Shown piece by piece: positions 1-10,068 of a stretch of 64,000 nucleotides of DNA. Positions within the stretch are counted from its first letter, which is position 1. Each line of letters begins with the position of its first letter. The translations under genes were made by a program, and so were the position numbers. A model generated the notes under the pieces. The model was not told where the DNA came from, did not search any database, and was given only the letters and a program-made list of their open reading frames with translations. Origin of the DNA: Carposina sasakii (Eukaryota; Arthropoda; Insecta; Lepidoptera; Carposinidae); the NCBI GenBank assembly GCA_014607495.2, contig CP053161.1:3161615-3225614 (forward strand), written 5' to 3'.

Positions 1-430
1 TTCTGACCATGATCCTGCAGTGAAAACCCAGGAAAATTATGAAATTTTCCGACTTTTTTCATGACCAAAAAACCTACTGTAGTTCGTTTAATTAGGCCTT
101 AAATACTGCCTTAAGGAAAGCACACATTGCGAAAAAATAAGAAAAAATGCATTTCCACCTAGTAAAAATACTAGAATAGAATATAATATTTATTTCTGCA
201 AGAAAAGATATCTTATCATTATTGGTGCAGCACATTTCACCAGACTCTGGTAAGCAAAATTTAAAATTAATGATATGAATTCTAAATTACATCATATAAA
301 TATCTGATATCACACAAAGCAATGTCACAAAAAAATCAAATAATTACAATTATACTCGGATGATCGAATAATTCCCGTCAAAATATTATTTGCGATTCTT
401 AAATTGGAAATATTCGTCAATGGAATAATA
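1..430. other. no gene recognised
   Basis: AT-rich sequence with stops in all frames. I see no motif, repeat copy or RNA-like fold that I can name. Confidence 0.5.
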
Positions 431-497
431 TATCTCATCGGAACTATCGTATAACTCAAGTTAGTACTTATTCAGCATTTCAGTATTTTCCTGGCTA
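431..497 (-). repeat. MITE-like fragment, paired with 7757
   Basis: The stretch with ATAACTCAAG, then CAGCATTTCAGTATTTTCC, is the reverse complement of the segment near 7760-7820. Both share a run ending in a CAGGATGCCTGG-like or CCTGG terminus. This is the end of a dispersed element of unknown class, recognised only because two copies occur here. Confidence 0.45.
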
Positions 498-928
498 TGT
501 TAGCAGCCTATGGCTGAAATTATAAGTCGCCTTCTTCAGATAACACACGCTGCGTAATTTGGCCGAACTGCTGTAAAGAGATTTCAAAAGCTATATCTAC
601 ACATAGACGTTGTATGTGTCTTCATAACATATTATATGTACATTAACTATGTTACGGAACTAACTTGGCCCAGTGTGTAGGAGTAGGTAAGTAGTTACGC
701 TCTCAAAGGTGTAGTTAGTTCTGAAGACACCTCAGCCGAGTTTCAAAGGAGACCAAACTGTGATGTGAGGTACTTGGTAACGCTCGTGGATCTGATTACA
801 TACATACATATATACACAGCTGTGTTAACGAAATAGGGTAGCCAGAAGGATCGTAAAGAAGGTCACACAGCCACGTTTAGTATAACAAGGACAGATGTAA
901 TTTTTTATTCATACTATTCAATAACATA
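498..928. other. no gene recognised
   Basis: No coding frame or repeat copy recognised. A short CATACATA run lies near 801-815. Confidence 0.45.
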
Positions 929-1346
929 TTGGGGCGCCATATGTCCTGGGTTCGAATCCCGGTAGGTGCAAATATTGATAATTATGATGAATATTGATTC
1001 AGCTTTGTTTGCCGAGATTTGACTAGTGTATAGCTATCGGGATGAAAAAATAACGTTGCCAATATGTAATTTAGAAAAGAGATGGTAAAATTCGTCATCC
1101 GAGTAATTGACCCGGTGGCTCAGTGGTGAGAGCGCCGGCAAGCGGAATGCAGAGGTCGTGGGTTCGATTCCCACCCGGGTGAGGAATTTTTTCCATTTCT
1201 TTATTAATAATTTTATGAATATTGATGTTTGTTTCCGAGTCATGGATGTTTATATATACCATTACTTAGTACCGACGACACAAGACCTTAGGGATCTTAA
1301 TATGTGACTGGGTCAATGTGTTGTGAAGTGTGTGAATATTTATTTA
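929..1346 (+). repeat. SINE A2, split by an A1 insertion
   Basis: The left part (to 998) has a tRNA-type B box (GGTTCGAATCC) and the CCGGTAGGTGCAAA segment of A2. The right part (from 1215) has the A2 body: GTTTCCGAGTCATGGATG, then the CACAAGACCTTAGGGATCTTA segment and a GTGTGAATATTTAT tail. The two halves are separated by the A1 element, which duplicated 12 bp of A2 on insertion. Other A2 copies at 6059 and 31888 are uninterrupted and show the two halves to be contiguous. Confidence 0.85.
999..1214 (+). mobile_element. A1 retroposon with internal tRNA-like unit
   Basis: A 216-bp insertion flanked by a perfect 12-bp target duplication ATGAATATTGAT (987-998 and 1215-1226). At 1109-1181 lies a tRNA-like unit: ACCCGG at its start can pair with CCGGGT at its end, an A-box-like GGCTCAGTGGT follows, and the B box GGTTCGATTCC sits in a GTGGG/CCCAC arm. 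About 110 bp conserved in other copies precede the tRNA part, so unlike a usual SINE the tRNA unit is internal. The 3' end is a short AT-rich TTATTAATAATTTT rather than poly-A. It encodes no protein and depends on a LINE in trans. Confidence 0.85.
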
Positions 1347-1348
1347 TA

Positions 1349-1761
1349 CAGGGTGATTTTTGGTCGTCAACGTTCCCGAAAACTACGGAATCTCCTCATC
1401 ATCACGATCATTGGATTTCTCCCGATTAGGGACCTTAATGTGTGACATACCAACGTTCCCGGGAAGATGTACCTGGGAAGTGTCTGGTTCCCAAGATATT
1501 AGGGTCCAAAGGTGAGTAAATAGACTGCGTTTTTCTGCATAAATGCACATATGTAGACGCACGTAGCAAGGTTTTTTCCATCTGTCTATGTTAAAACTAG
1601 CATAAACACTGGGTACAATAAATTTCGCCCGATCAAGTAATTAAATTATTTTTTTTAAAAAATTTACATCTTTTCCCTGCATTTTTTTTTGGCCATAAAC
1701 TTACTTTATTCGATGTGTAGAGTACGTACCCTTCGTTAAGGGTGGCAACGAAAAAACACTG
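1349..1761 (+). mobile_element. MITE H (TA target)
   Basis: Flanked by TA on both sides (1347-1348, 1762-1763), with imperfect inverted ends CAGGGTG...CGTCAACG and CGAAAAAACACTG. It contains GGAATCTCCTCATCATCACG near the left and CCCTTCGTTAAGGGTGG near the right. Copies at 22201 (minus) and 59466 (plus) share both. TA duplication and CAGGGTG termini fit a non-autonomous Tc1/mariner-type element. No coding capacity. It sits immediately after the A2 tail. Confidence 0.7.
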
Positions 1762-1920
1762 TATATTCTATTAGAGTTACTATAACATTTATTAATTACT
1801 GAAACTATGCTACATGTTACATTAAAGTTATTCCATTATAGTTATTAATTATTCTACATAAAGCTATTTATATTACTATCTTATGCTTGGTTGGGTATAC
1901 TTACAATAGTTAGTTTATTA

Positions 1921-2080
1921 TAAATAACATCTAATCGCATATGTCGGACGTAAAGCAACTTCGAGATAAGTGGCAGCATGGTTGAGACGAGATGTCAAGA
2001 TATCGGCTATCGGTAAAAGCCTTCCCACCCTCATAGACCCGCTATACAAATTGGGCATATATGTTCGGAAACACTAGAAC
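1921..2080 (+). repeat. local duplication, unit 1
   Basis: About 150 bp repeated at 2493-2640 in the same orientation. The shared core includes GGACGTAAAGCA, TGGCAGCATGGTTGAGACGA and the ATATCGGCTATCGGTAAAAG run. The units differ by scattered substitutions and small indels. Helitron pieces lie between them. Confidence 0.75.
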
Positions 2081-2194
2081 GCAGCCTTCGTGTCTACTTA
2101 TGTTTATTTGGGACCCCGAGGAAGCACTGGGAACGGATTGGGAAGGGGACAAACGTGAATTAATTTTTTACGACAACCGCGATGGCTACTTTTT

Positions 2195-2253
2195 ACACTT
2201 AACATATAGGCTACTTTTTATTTTTTCTGCACGCGGACGGAGTCGCGGGCGTG
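2195..2253 (+). mobile_element. Helitron 3' end fragment
   Basis: Ends with GGACGGAGTCGCGGGCGT, the subterminal 3' sequence of the Lep1-type Helitrons in this window, preceded by the AACATATAGGCTACTTTTTA block. The terminal CCACTAGT is missing and a second Helitron begins at once. Confidence 0.7.
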
Positions 2254-2490
2254 TCTATATATATAAAAAATGAGATCGTTGTCTGTATAGAAGATATATG
2301 AGAAAAAATATTATAGGAGACAAGTATAATATTTTTCCTACCTACATTAACGGTACCCAAAATAATGTTTTTGGAATTTTTGTCGGTCTGTGCGTTTGTG
2401 CATTCTCAGAAACGGCTCTCTTCAGTACGGTACATCCCGGGAAAATATCTCGGAAAATTTAGACATTTTGTTTTTTCTGTAGTCCACTAG
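2254..2490 (+). mobile_element. non-autonomous Helitron (Lep1-like)
   Basis: Starts TCTATATATATAAAAAATG and ends TAGTCCACTAG followed by T, as Helitrons do (5' TC, 3' CTRR). Interior matches include GAAGATATATGAGAAAAAAT and GTGCGTTTGTGCA. An internal deletion removes much of the 3' half. It is head-to-tail with the fragment ending at 2253. Confidence 0.75.
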
Positions 2491-2492
2491 TT

Positions 2493-2640
2493 ATAAATGA
2501 CATCTAATTGCATATGGACGTAAAGCAGCCTCGAGATAAGTGGCAGCATGGTTGAGACGAGATGTCAAGATATCGGCTATCGGTAAAAGCCTTCCACCCT
2601 CGACCCTCAATGCTCGCAGCCTTCGTGTCTACTTGGGGCG
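2493..2640 (+). repeat. local duplication, unit 2
   Basis: Second copy of the unit at 1921-2080. Both end near GCAGCCTTCGTGTCTACTT, although unit 1 has an extra ~25 bp before that block. Confidence 0.75.
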
Positions 2641-3355
2641 CATCTGGAGAATCAAGGGTGCAGCGGATGGAAGGTCTCTTCAGTACCTACATTAAATATA
2701 CTTACCTAATATGCATTATTCTCAAACACACGTGGAATAGAGACGTGATAATTTTACTCTGAGGTGTAAATTTGCATGTAAAAGTCTGAGTTCAGGGGTA
2801 GGATTAGGTATGCTCTGAATAAGATGTCATATTTTTTTTAACAAGAACGTATCCATAACTAATTGATAAATTATATGAAGTGAAGATGGAGTAACTTTAC
2901 CCCGAGGTTTTGTAAGGTATGTTTGAATTTAAATTGAGAGTATGCTCAGAATAGACTCTAAATGAGCCGAATCTCTACATCAAAGATCTATTCCAAGAAA
3001 CGATTAAAACACACACACACAATTATCTGTAATACCGAATATATAACATGAAATTGTAGAGGAAAAAAAAAGCAGCCTTCATATTATATACTTCTTATGT
3101 ACTTGCTACATTTTTCATAACAAAAACACAAAATACTCAGACTAAATTAAGAAAAGCATCAAAACGCGATCTGCACAAAACCAAGTTTGCTAAAATATTA
3201 AAAACTCATCAATCTACTCCGAGCAGAAATTCCTTTAGACATCGGCATGAGTACCACTAAACACCGAAGTACCTCGTCTCTCATGCATGCGGTGTTTTGT
3301 TTTCAACATAAAAAACACGTCTATAAAACCTGTCGAGGCATAATCTGGGCTTTAG
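2641..3355. other. no gene recognised
   Basis: AT-rich, stops in all frames. A short (AC)n run lies near 3010-3021. Confidence 0.45.
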
Positions 3356-3627
3356 CATAGAGGAATAAGATGTCATAGAGTGCTAATGTCATACTAACTG
3401 TTTCGATGCACCATTAGACTTTTCGGTGCCTCACAATTCCAGTCCTTGACACTTACATTCTATTAGTGTAATGTATAGTAATGTACTACATTAGTAATGT
3501 ATTGTAATGTATAGTAATGCAATCTAAGTGTCAAGGACTGGAATTTTGAGGCACCGAAAAGTCTAATGGTGCATCGAAACTGTTAGTATGACATTAGCAC
3601 TCTATGTCTACATCTTATTCCTCTATG
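3356..3627. mobile_element. long foldback MITE
   Basis: Two arms of roughly 105 bp are near-perfect reverse complements. Both carry AGAGTGCTAATGTCATACTA, CGATGCACCATTAGACTTTT and CCAGTCCTTGACACTTA. They enclose a ~55-bp loop of imperfect TAATGTA repeats. The ends are CATAGAGG and CCTCTATG. I cannot fix the target duplication, so the superfamily is open. Confidence 0.85.
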
Positions 3628-4172
3628 ATGCAGTGTTGCCCATTCATCTCTGAGGAAAACTTAGTATACTTAAATCTTTCTAACGGCCGATAGCGACTTT
3701 CTCTAAATACTCAACTAAAACTGGTTTCTCGAAGAAAATTAAAATAACAATAACTAACAGTTCATAAACGCAATAAAAACTATAGTAACAAAAAAAATTG
3801 CAAAACTAAGTTCCTACTTACTGATATAAATAAGGTTGGCATTTTTCATATCGTCACAGCTTATTTCAAGAATGCTATTTTATTATATGCCAGTGCAAAA
3901 ATACTTAAAAAATCAATTGAAACATAGAGCTTAGCACACTAGAGTAACGTAGAGGCGGCACGAGCACCTGCTCTACGTATATGAAGACAAACGGCGACGG
4001 TGATTGATATAGCGCCCGAACGTTATTGATTCTCTACAGAGAGATTATGCTCGTGTGGCGTGTTCTGCATAATGATGTCGTCACTGTGCTAGTTTCATCA
4101 TATGCTATAGTTTATTAAGCTGTATTTTAAAGCTACAGTTAGCTTGTAGAATATTTAAATTTTTATTGAATT
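3628..4172. other. no gene recognised
   Basis: No coding frame recognised. Around 3950-4020 the words GTAGAGGCGGC and CGGTGATTGATAT resemble GCGCCTCTACCGGTGATTGATG inside the element at 15213-16037, so part may be an older relative. Confidence 0.4.
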
Positions 4173-4184
4173 AGATAATTATTA

Positions 4185-4446
4185 AATATGAGCCGCGTGG
4201 TGCCGGCAGAGTAGAGTTTGTACCACCCCTGCCTGCCCGTGGGTATCGTACGAGGCGATTAAGGGTTTCCGGGAGGTGGGCAGCAGCGCCTCCCGAACTG
4301 ACAACATAGTCCGAAAATCACACTGCGGTCACCAACCCGCCTGCCCAGCGTGGTGACTATGGGGAAACCCCCCTGTGGCAGTAGCCTTGTGGCGTGCCCT
4401 GCGGGAGGCCTACGTCCAGCAGTAGACTGCAATAGGCTGAAGAAGA
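4185..4446 (+). mobile_element. SINE B, full length
   Basis: Flanked by a 12-bp target duplication AGATAATTATTA (4173-4184 and 4447-4458). The head GCCGCGTGGTGCCGGCAGAG leads to GGGTATCGTACGAGGCGATT, then CACTGCGGTCACCAACCCGC. The tail GTCCAGCAGTAGACTGCAAT followed by AGGCTGAAGAAG matches the end of the RTE LINE at 49791-50003. No protein coding. Retroposed by a LINE sharing that tail (inference). Confidence 0.9.
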
Positions 4447-4458
4447 AGATAATTATTA

Positions 4459-5020
4459 GCGTTCGGACACTTTAATAATGACAGCGTAAAAAATTTGATC
4501 CAGTGTCACTCATAACACTAACACGAATTTAATTATACCTCTTGAGCTCAAATGCGACTAGCTGTTCAGGCTCTAGTCTAGAGCGTGCCAAAGAATTATA
4601 CCTATAGGTACATACACTCGAAAATCATTCCTACACCTTCATGAGCAGTCTGGTAAAAAAAAACCAATGTTTAAAATCAACTAATGAAGGATATATTAGT
4701 CATGTTACTTATACTCATATTTAGAGGAAAACAATTTATAGGTATATAACTATATCATCCGCTGAAAAATAACACTTTTACTATTATTTATTTATTAAAA
4801 TTGCTCCTCATCCAGTCACGTCCAACGCATCGCCGAATCTAAATAAAATATTCAGAACATTAATTCCCCTGAATATTAATATACCAGCAAGTTGTGGACG
4901 AAGCCCAAAGTACGGCCCGAGTCCGGCGTGAAACGCGGAGGAAGGATAAAGAGGACATGCGATAATTAGAATGTCTGAATGATCTTTGAACTACCTACAT
5001 ATGAAAGCGATACATTTTAA
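4459..5020. other. no gene recognised
   Basis: Nothing recognised beyond AT-rich intergenic-type sequence with stops in all frames. Confidence 0.45.
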
Positions 5021-5023
5021 GTA

Positions 5024-5217
5024 CTAGTGGACGCCCGCGAATTCGTCCGCGTGGATTGCAGAAATACAAAATGTCGAAATTTAACCGGGATAAAAAAACA
5101 ACCCGGAATAAAAAGTAGACTAAGGGTTAATCCAGGGTGTCAGCTAACTCCATACCAAATTTTATTAAAATCGCTCTAGCCGTTTTTACGTGAAAGAGTA
5201 CTAGGCATATGTGAGGT
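5024..5217 (-). mobile_element. Helitron fragment (Lep1-like), 5' truncated
   Basis: Reading the minus strand, it ends GCGGGCGTCCACTAG-T. It includes the AAAAAGTAGACT block and TTTTATTAAAATCGCTCTAG (plus strand). The TC start is not present. Confidence 0.75.
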
Positions 5218-5856
5218 TAGCATTGTATTGTGTAATTCCCTCTTGCTCTAGCTTCATCCTCCGTGTGAACTGGCAGGGCTATTACCCAATTTGCAGCCGC
5301 ATTGCTATCGCTCTGCTTCTGCAACTTCCATAATAATTACTACGTAAGCCTACCGACTAATATGTACTGCGGTGCGTTTTGTACAAACCTCACATTTTTA
5401 CGTGTGTTCATTCAATCGTTCATAAATTCGTTATAGCCCGAGTGATATAAAGACAAATTTTTGTCGGGTTACAGTAGTTATACAAAACTTGTTATTTTCT
5501 TAAATACGTATCACTAAGCCACCTCGCCTCCGTCTCTCCTCCACGTTGAACATCAACTGTTGCTCCCGTTCCAGCTGAACGCACGCGGCTGGCTGCCGGC
5601 TCTAAATATTATACCGTCTATTGTTCCGCTTGCTTGTGATTTGCTCAACGATTCGTATTGTCAATATAGGTGGAAATGTATCTGTTGGTATAGGGCGTCG
5701 TGTATGGGGGTAGAGGTTTGACAAATATGTGTTATAATCTAGTGACGTCCTTGTATTATGTATACTAATATTTAGATTTAATAAATAAACTATATATTCT
5801 GCTGTATGTTATATAGAGAATGTGCAAATACATATTTAATGTTTTTCTAATTTCTA
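5218..5856. other. unassigned, possible LTR-like or promoter-like stretch
   Basis: It is richer in C/T and G than its surroundings around 5520-5610 (CGCCTCCGTCTCTCC, then GCACGCGGCTGGCTGCCGGC), followed by AATAAATAAAC near 5780 and TTTTTCTAATTTCTAG at 5841-5856, which resembles an intron acceptor. No second copy in the window, so neither an LTR nor a gene end can be supported. Confidence 0.25.
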
Positions 5857-5976
5857 GAACATTTTCGGACGATCGATATTCGGAGAAGAAAGGGACTACC
5901 TATAGAAAAAGGTCAGATCAATAGTGGGTATTCTAAATCGATGAGCGTGCGTGAAGAATATTATGAGAGTAGATAA
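5857..5976 (+). other. possible exon or TE coding fragment
   Basis: Directly after TTTTTCTAATTTCTAG, a good acceptor-like sequence, one frame stays open for ~39 codons to a TAA at 5974. Its product is rich in R, K and E (for example IDIRRRKGLPIEKGQ). After that stop the same frame runs on through EPWQVKILDPSGKEG to a TGA near 6041. I do not recognise a family. It could be a degraded retroelement frame, a small exon, or chance. Confidence 0.2.
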
Positions 5977-6058
5977 CGCGAAAGAGATGTTCCAGAACCG
6001 TGGCAAGTGAAGATCCTTGATCCCTCCGGGAAAGAGGGGTGATTTTATTTTAAAGTTT

Positions 6059-6440
6059 GACGGCCGACTGGTCTAGTAGGTAGTGACCCTGCCTACGACG
6101 CCATAGGTCCTGGGTTCGAATCCCGGCAGGTGCAAACATTGATATGACGAATATTTATTTATTTATAAGGCTTGCCAACAACATAAATATCACACATTAT
6201 TAAAAACATTATTTGAGCAAATATTCTGATATACGAGTATGTCACTTACAGGCTAGCACAACATTCCTAAATTAATTCAATTATAATATCAATTTTTGTT
6301 TCCGAGTCATGGATGTTTCTATACTTATCTATGTATTTATATACCGTTGCTTAGTACCCACGACACAAGACCTTAGGGATCTTAGTGTGGGACTAGGTCA
6401 ATGTGTTGTGTGGTGTGTGAATATTTATTATTATTATTAT
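6059..6440 (+). mobile_element. SINE A2, full length
   Basis: A tRNA-like head starts at GACGGCCGACTGGTCTAGTA and has the B box GGTTCGAATCC near 6113-6123, then AGGTGCAAACATTGAT. About 130 bp not shared by other copies follow before the body GTTTCCGAGTCATGGATG, ACCCACGACACAAGACC and the tail GTGTGAATATTTATTATTAT. No coding capacity. Confidence 0.8.
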
Positions 6441-7004
6441 TTTTATGAAAAAAAAAATGCCCGATTTATATCAATACATTGGACTTTAAAAAAAATCACA
6501 TAAGTAAATACATCTTTAAAACTCTGTCGTCATACACATACTGGACTATATTTTCAGTACCAAGCTCTATTCCTCAGCGTACCTAATTAATTCATACGTA
6601 ACCTAAAATCTAGGCCCTAGATTGTTGTCTTTGTACCTGAAAAGTAGTGATAGGCTCACCCGTAACCATTTGGCTAAAGTAATAGTTTCATTGGTGAAGT
6701 GTATAATTCATTATTATGTATTATTTAAGTATACTTGTATAGGTAAAGTCGATTAATTCTTAATCAAGCGGCATTCGTTCACTGTTGCTCAACGTATCAT
6801 TGCGTCTGTGCTATATTTCATTTGGAGCGAAAACGTTCATTTCCAATGGAGTTTCATCTCGTTTCCATTCACACCTCTCACCTGTATTGTAAATGGAAAC
6901 AGCATTGTTTCTCGATACGTTCATTAATTCACTTCACAACCCTTTAGTTCATTCAAGTAGGTCAAAAATACCTTTGAAATGCCTGATGGTGAAGTATTTT
7001 CTTT
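6441..7004. other. no gene recognised
   Basis: No repeat copy or coding frame recognised. Confidence 0.45.
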
Positions 7005-7215
7005 TTATAAAATTATTAATAAAGAAAATGGAAAAAATTCTTCACCCGAGTGGGAATCGAACCCACGACCGCTGCAAACCGTGCCAGCCGCTATAACCAC
7101 TAAGCCACCGGGTCAATTACTCGGATGACGAATTTTTTCTTTTTGTCACCCGATAGCATACACTAGCCAAATCTCGGCAAAGCTAATCCCTCAGACAATG
7201 TTTTAAAGATGAAAC
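7005..7215 (-). mobile_element. A1 retroposon
   Basis: On the minus strand, the conserved 5' block (GTTTCATCTTTAAA, GCCGAGATTTGGCTAGTGTA, GTCATCCGAGTAATTGACCC) precedes the tRNA-like unit and the end is TTATTAATAATTTTAT. The anticodon region carries GCAGCGGTCGTGGGTTCGAT-type sequence. This copy and the one at 35394 extend further 5' than the copy at 999, so the full element is longer than 216 bp. Confidence 0.8.
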
Positions 7216-7756
7216 GTACCAAATTAGCTATTCAGCTGATGAATAACAGAAGTTACCAATTTGCCCTCTTTTACCTGTATACGAGTATCTTAGTTACGGA
7301 AAAAAGGGCATAAAAATAGCCTTATTCTTCCGTCAATGTACCTATCTGTTACCCAAATTGTATTCAGATCTGTAACGCCGTCTCACCACGAAATATAAAA
7401 GGCAAATCAGCAGACTATCAAAGTAACTTTTCAAAAGTCCTAAACCGTCTTAAGGAACTGTAAGCTATATTTAAACCGAAACTAAGTAAATTAAATTTTC
7501 CATTCGACCGACGTACTCCGAGGCGGTGACTTATAAAACGATTAAAACATTAAAACTCGAGAAGCGAATACTAGCTGAAAGTAACTCAACTCTTTGAAGT
7601 ATTTAACTCTGACTTTGTAAAGTTTAATACCATCAAACGTTTCATTACAAACGAATCAAAGCCCATTTTAGCAGTCAATCCTGTGAATTGTTTTACTGGT
7701 TTTTAAGTCCTGTGCACTGTGGTCCGTCCTTGTAAAGAATAATAAGTACCTACCAG
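7216..7756. other. no gene recognised
   Basis: AT-rich, with no recognisable coding sequence or repeat. Confidence 0.45.
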
Positions 7757-7835
7757 TATACAGGATGCCTGGAAAATACTGAAATGCTGAACAAGTACCA
7801 TTGTCTTGAGTTATATGACAGTGTTATTACTCGCA
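7757..7835 (+). repeat. MITE-like fragment, paired with 431
   Basis: Begins TATACAGGATGCCTGG and continues AAAATACTGAAATGCTGAA. The first ~60 bp are the reverse complement of 431-497. The TA before CAGGATG suggests a TA-target terminus. Confidence 0.45.
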
Positions 7836-8945
7836 GGAAATGTATTTTTTACATTGTCGTAATGATCAATAATTTGATTTACTAACGTTTTGTAAATAAA
7901 AAACACCAAGCAAAATGGTATATTTACATACAGAAAGTAAGTTTGGTTTTTTTAAATCTAAATGTATTTTTTCAGTCGCGATAAAAAAAACATCTAACAC
8001 CCACCTTTCGCATTTATAACAGTGAGTTTATTTCACGTGAAGCGAAATAAAGGGTCAAAAACTATCATGACGCAGAGACACGGAAAGACGGAGAACAAAC
8101 GACAAAGGCTACATATTACCGAAGCGCAGGTGGTGGAAAAACACATATGTCCTCCGTAAAAGCCTTTCTGCCATCGTCGCTCGACGTAATCTGCTTTTGA
8201 CAAATTACCCGCTGGAATATCCTGACTGGTCGCTTTGACTCGCTAGTTGTTGTAGCAGTCTAGTTTTTTATAGAAAATTGCGCTTGACTTTTACAAGATT
8301 GCTCGTATGTTAGAAATTTTTGTTTACTTAATTAATTTACAAAGTCACTAGAGGACTTTCGCCTGTTAGAAGAGCTGATTTGCTATACTACCTACCATAG
8401 GATAGATTTTTATATTTTACTCAATGTAAAACTGCGATCCCATAGGAGACTATACACACAGCCAATTTAAAATAGTATAAGCTTCTTTTAATTAATCCTA
8501 TAATATAATTGAAGTAACCAAACTATAAGTAAGTTACAAACGTGTGCCGAGCTCCTGGAAATTTAGTGAAAGCTACAATAATAGACGTTTCTAAGTCTTT
8601 TACTTTGGTTTCGCCTTTGTAAATGTCAAATAAACTTTCGACACTAAGCTGGGGTAGAATTAAGTCATCAGTTAAATATACAATCACACAATTTATAATA
8701 CATACCAATAGAAATATGATCTGACCTTTTATTTACATACCCTTAATTCATATTTAGATTTTAATTTTAATTTCAATCGCGAATTAGCACTCTTCCTGCT
8801 TCTTGTGATATAAATAGGAAAAGTCATCGAATGTAATTACTTCATCTTAAAAAAAATTATATCGATTTATGTATTTGCTGCAAGTGGCTATAGATCTTCA
8901 ATCGAGGGTTTAAGAAACGTTATAGAATGGTGACTTTAGGCAAAA
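7836..8945. other. no gene recognised
   Basis: No repeat copy identified. A minus-strand frame of 61 codons at 8523-8708 has no recognisable motif and I do not call it. Confidence 0.4.
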
Positions 8946-8949
8946 ACCT

Positions 8950-9020
8950 TCCTCTGGCAGTAACCTCGTGGCATGCGCTAGTAAAAGCCTATGTCCAGCA
9001 GTGGACAGCAATATGCTATG
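8950..9020 (+). repeat. SINE B 3' fragment
   Basis: Diverged copy of the SINE B tail: CTCTGGCAGTAACCTCGTGG, then AAAGCCTATGTCCAGCAG, TGGACAGCAATATGCTATG. The head is missing. Confidence 0.7.
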
Positions 9021-9417
9021 GTGTGTGAAAGCCTTGATAAAGCAAGGCGTCAATTTTTCCCTCCATTAATAAAAGCGGCAGAACATCACGTCACTGGGCA
9101 GAACGAAATCGATTTGTCAAGACTGACATTTATCAGGTGACAAGTACTTTTATCTGTGACAATATGTCGGGCGTGACACGAGCCGAAAATATAACTACAG
9201 TACCAACATCCGTGAAATGAAGGGTGTCGACACCTTCGTATCGATTTTGCCGAAACTTGATGACATTTCAACGTGTCAGACGTAATTCCTTTTTTCGCCA
9301 CTTCACAGTTAAGTTGGTAGGTCTGTATAAACATTCTCTGGTTGAGTGACGGTGTGTTATCGAGTTTGTATGACGTTTATTGTTTTGATTGATTGAATTA
9401 TAAATCTGTTTATTATA
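9021..9417. other. no gene recognised
   Basis: Two 82-codon minus-strand frames overlap here without recognisable motifs. The second runs into A1 sequence. Confidence 0.4.
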
Positions 9418-9427
9418 AATTATAAAT

Positions 9428-9636
9428 TTGTTTGCCGAGATTTGGCTAGTGTATAGCGGGATGAAGAATAACGTTGCCAATATGTAATTTAAAAATGAGA
9501 TGGTAAAATTCGTCATCCGAGTAATTGACCCAGTGGCTTAGTGGTTATAGCGGCTGGCACGGTTTGCAGTGGTCGTGGGTTCGATTCCCACTCGGGTGAA
9601 GAATTTTTTCCATTTTCTTTATTAATGAATTTTATG
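9428..9636 (+). mobile_element. A1 retroposon, 5' truncated
   Basis: Flanked by the 10-bp duplication AATTATAAAT (9418-9427 and 9637-9646). Starts within the 5' block at TTGTTTGCCGAGATTTGGC and runs through the tRNA-like unit (B box GGTTCGATTCC) to ATTAATGAATTTTATG. Its 5' end differs from those of the copies at 999 and 62622 while the 3' end is the same, the signature of target-primed insertion with 5' truncation. Confidence 0.85.
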
Positions 9637-9734
9637 AATTATAAATGGCAATCCTTTGTTATACAATTGTGTGATAATATACATATAAACACAGACTTTT
9701 TGGCTCCGACACTTTCATCCATAACACAAGCAAT

Positions 9735-9855
9735 ATGGAAGATTTTGACCGTCACACGTAAACGTGAACTTACTCGTAACATTAGTCAGGTCCGTCCCTT
9801 TCCGTACTTAACATAAATGGCTGAGTAAGAAAGGGACAGGTAGGACTAATCTAAA
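9735..9855. repeat. dispersed repeat, relative at 20070
   Basis: Shares GACCGTCAC, the CGTAAACGTGAACTTA-like block, AACATTAGT, and AAATGGCTGAG with AAGGGACAG (inverted) with 20070-20185. An old MITE-type family, class unknown. Confidence 0.4.
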
Positions 9856-9867
9856 GTTTAGATTTAA

Positions 9868-10068
9868 GCCTCGAGCACACCAGATGCGTATGCGTACACG
9901 TAAGCGTAGACGTACACGTACCTATGAGTTGTAATTTAAAATGGTAACTGTATAGACACGGGCAAACCGGATGCGTATGCGTAGACGTAAGACGTCAAGT
10001 GATGACAGTTCCATACATTAAACGTCTACGCTTACGTGCACGCATACGTATTCGGTGTACTCGAGGCT
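9868..10068. mobile_element. foldback MITE with TTAA flanks
   Basis: Left end GCCTCGAGCACACC and right end GGTGTACTCGAGGCT are inverted, with TTAA on each side (9864-9867 and 10069-10072). The subterminal parts ATGCGTATGCGTACACGTAA and CTTACGTGCACGCATACGTA pair as well. TTAA target duplication points to piggyBac or Kolobok-type transposition. No coding. Confidence 0.75.

Noticed and set aside
1109..1181. Functional tRNA gene
   Set aside because: The tRNA-like fold is good, but the unit lies inside a retroposon with target duplications and recurs in several diverged copies, so it is repeat sequence.
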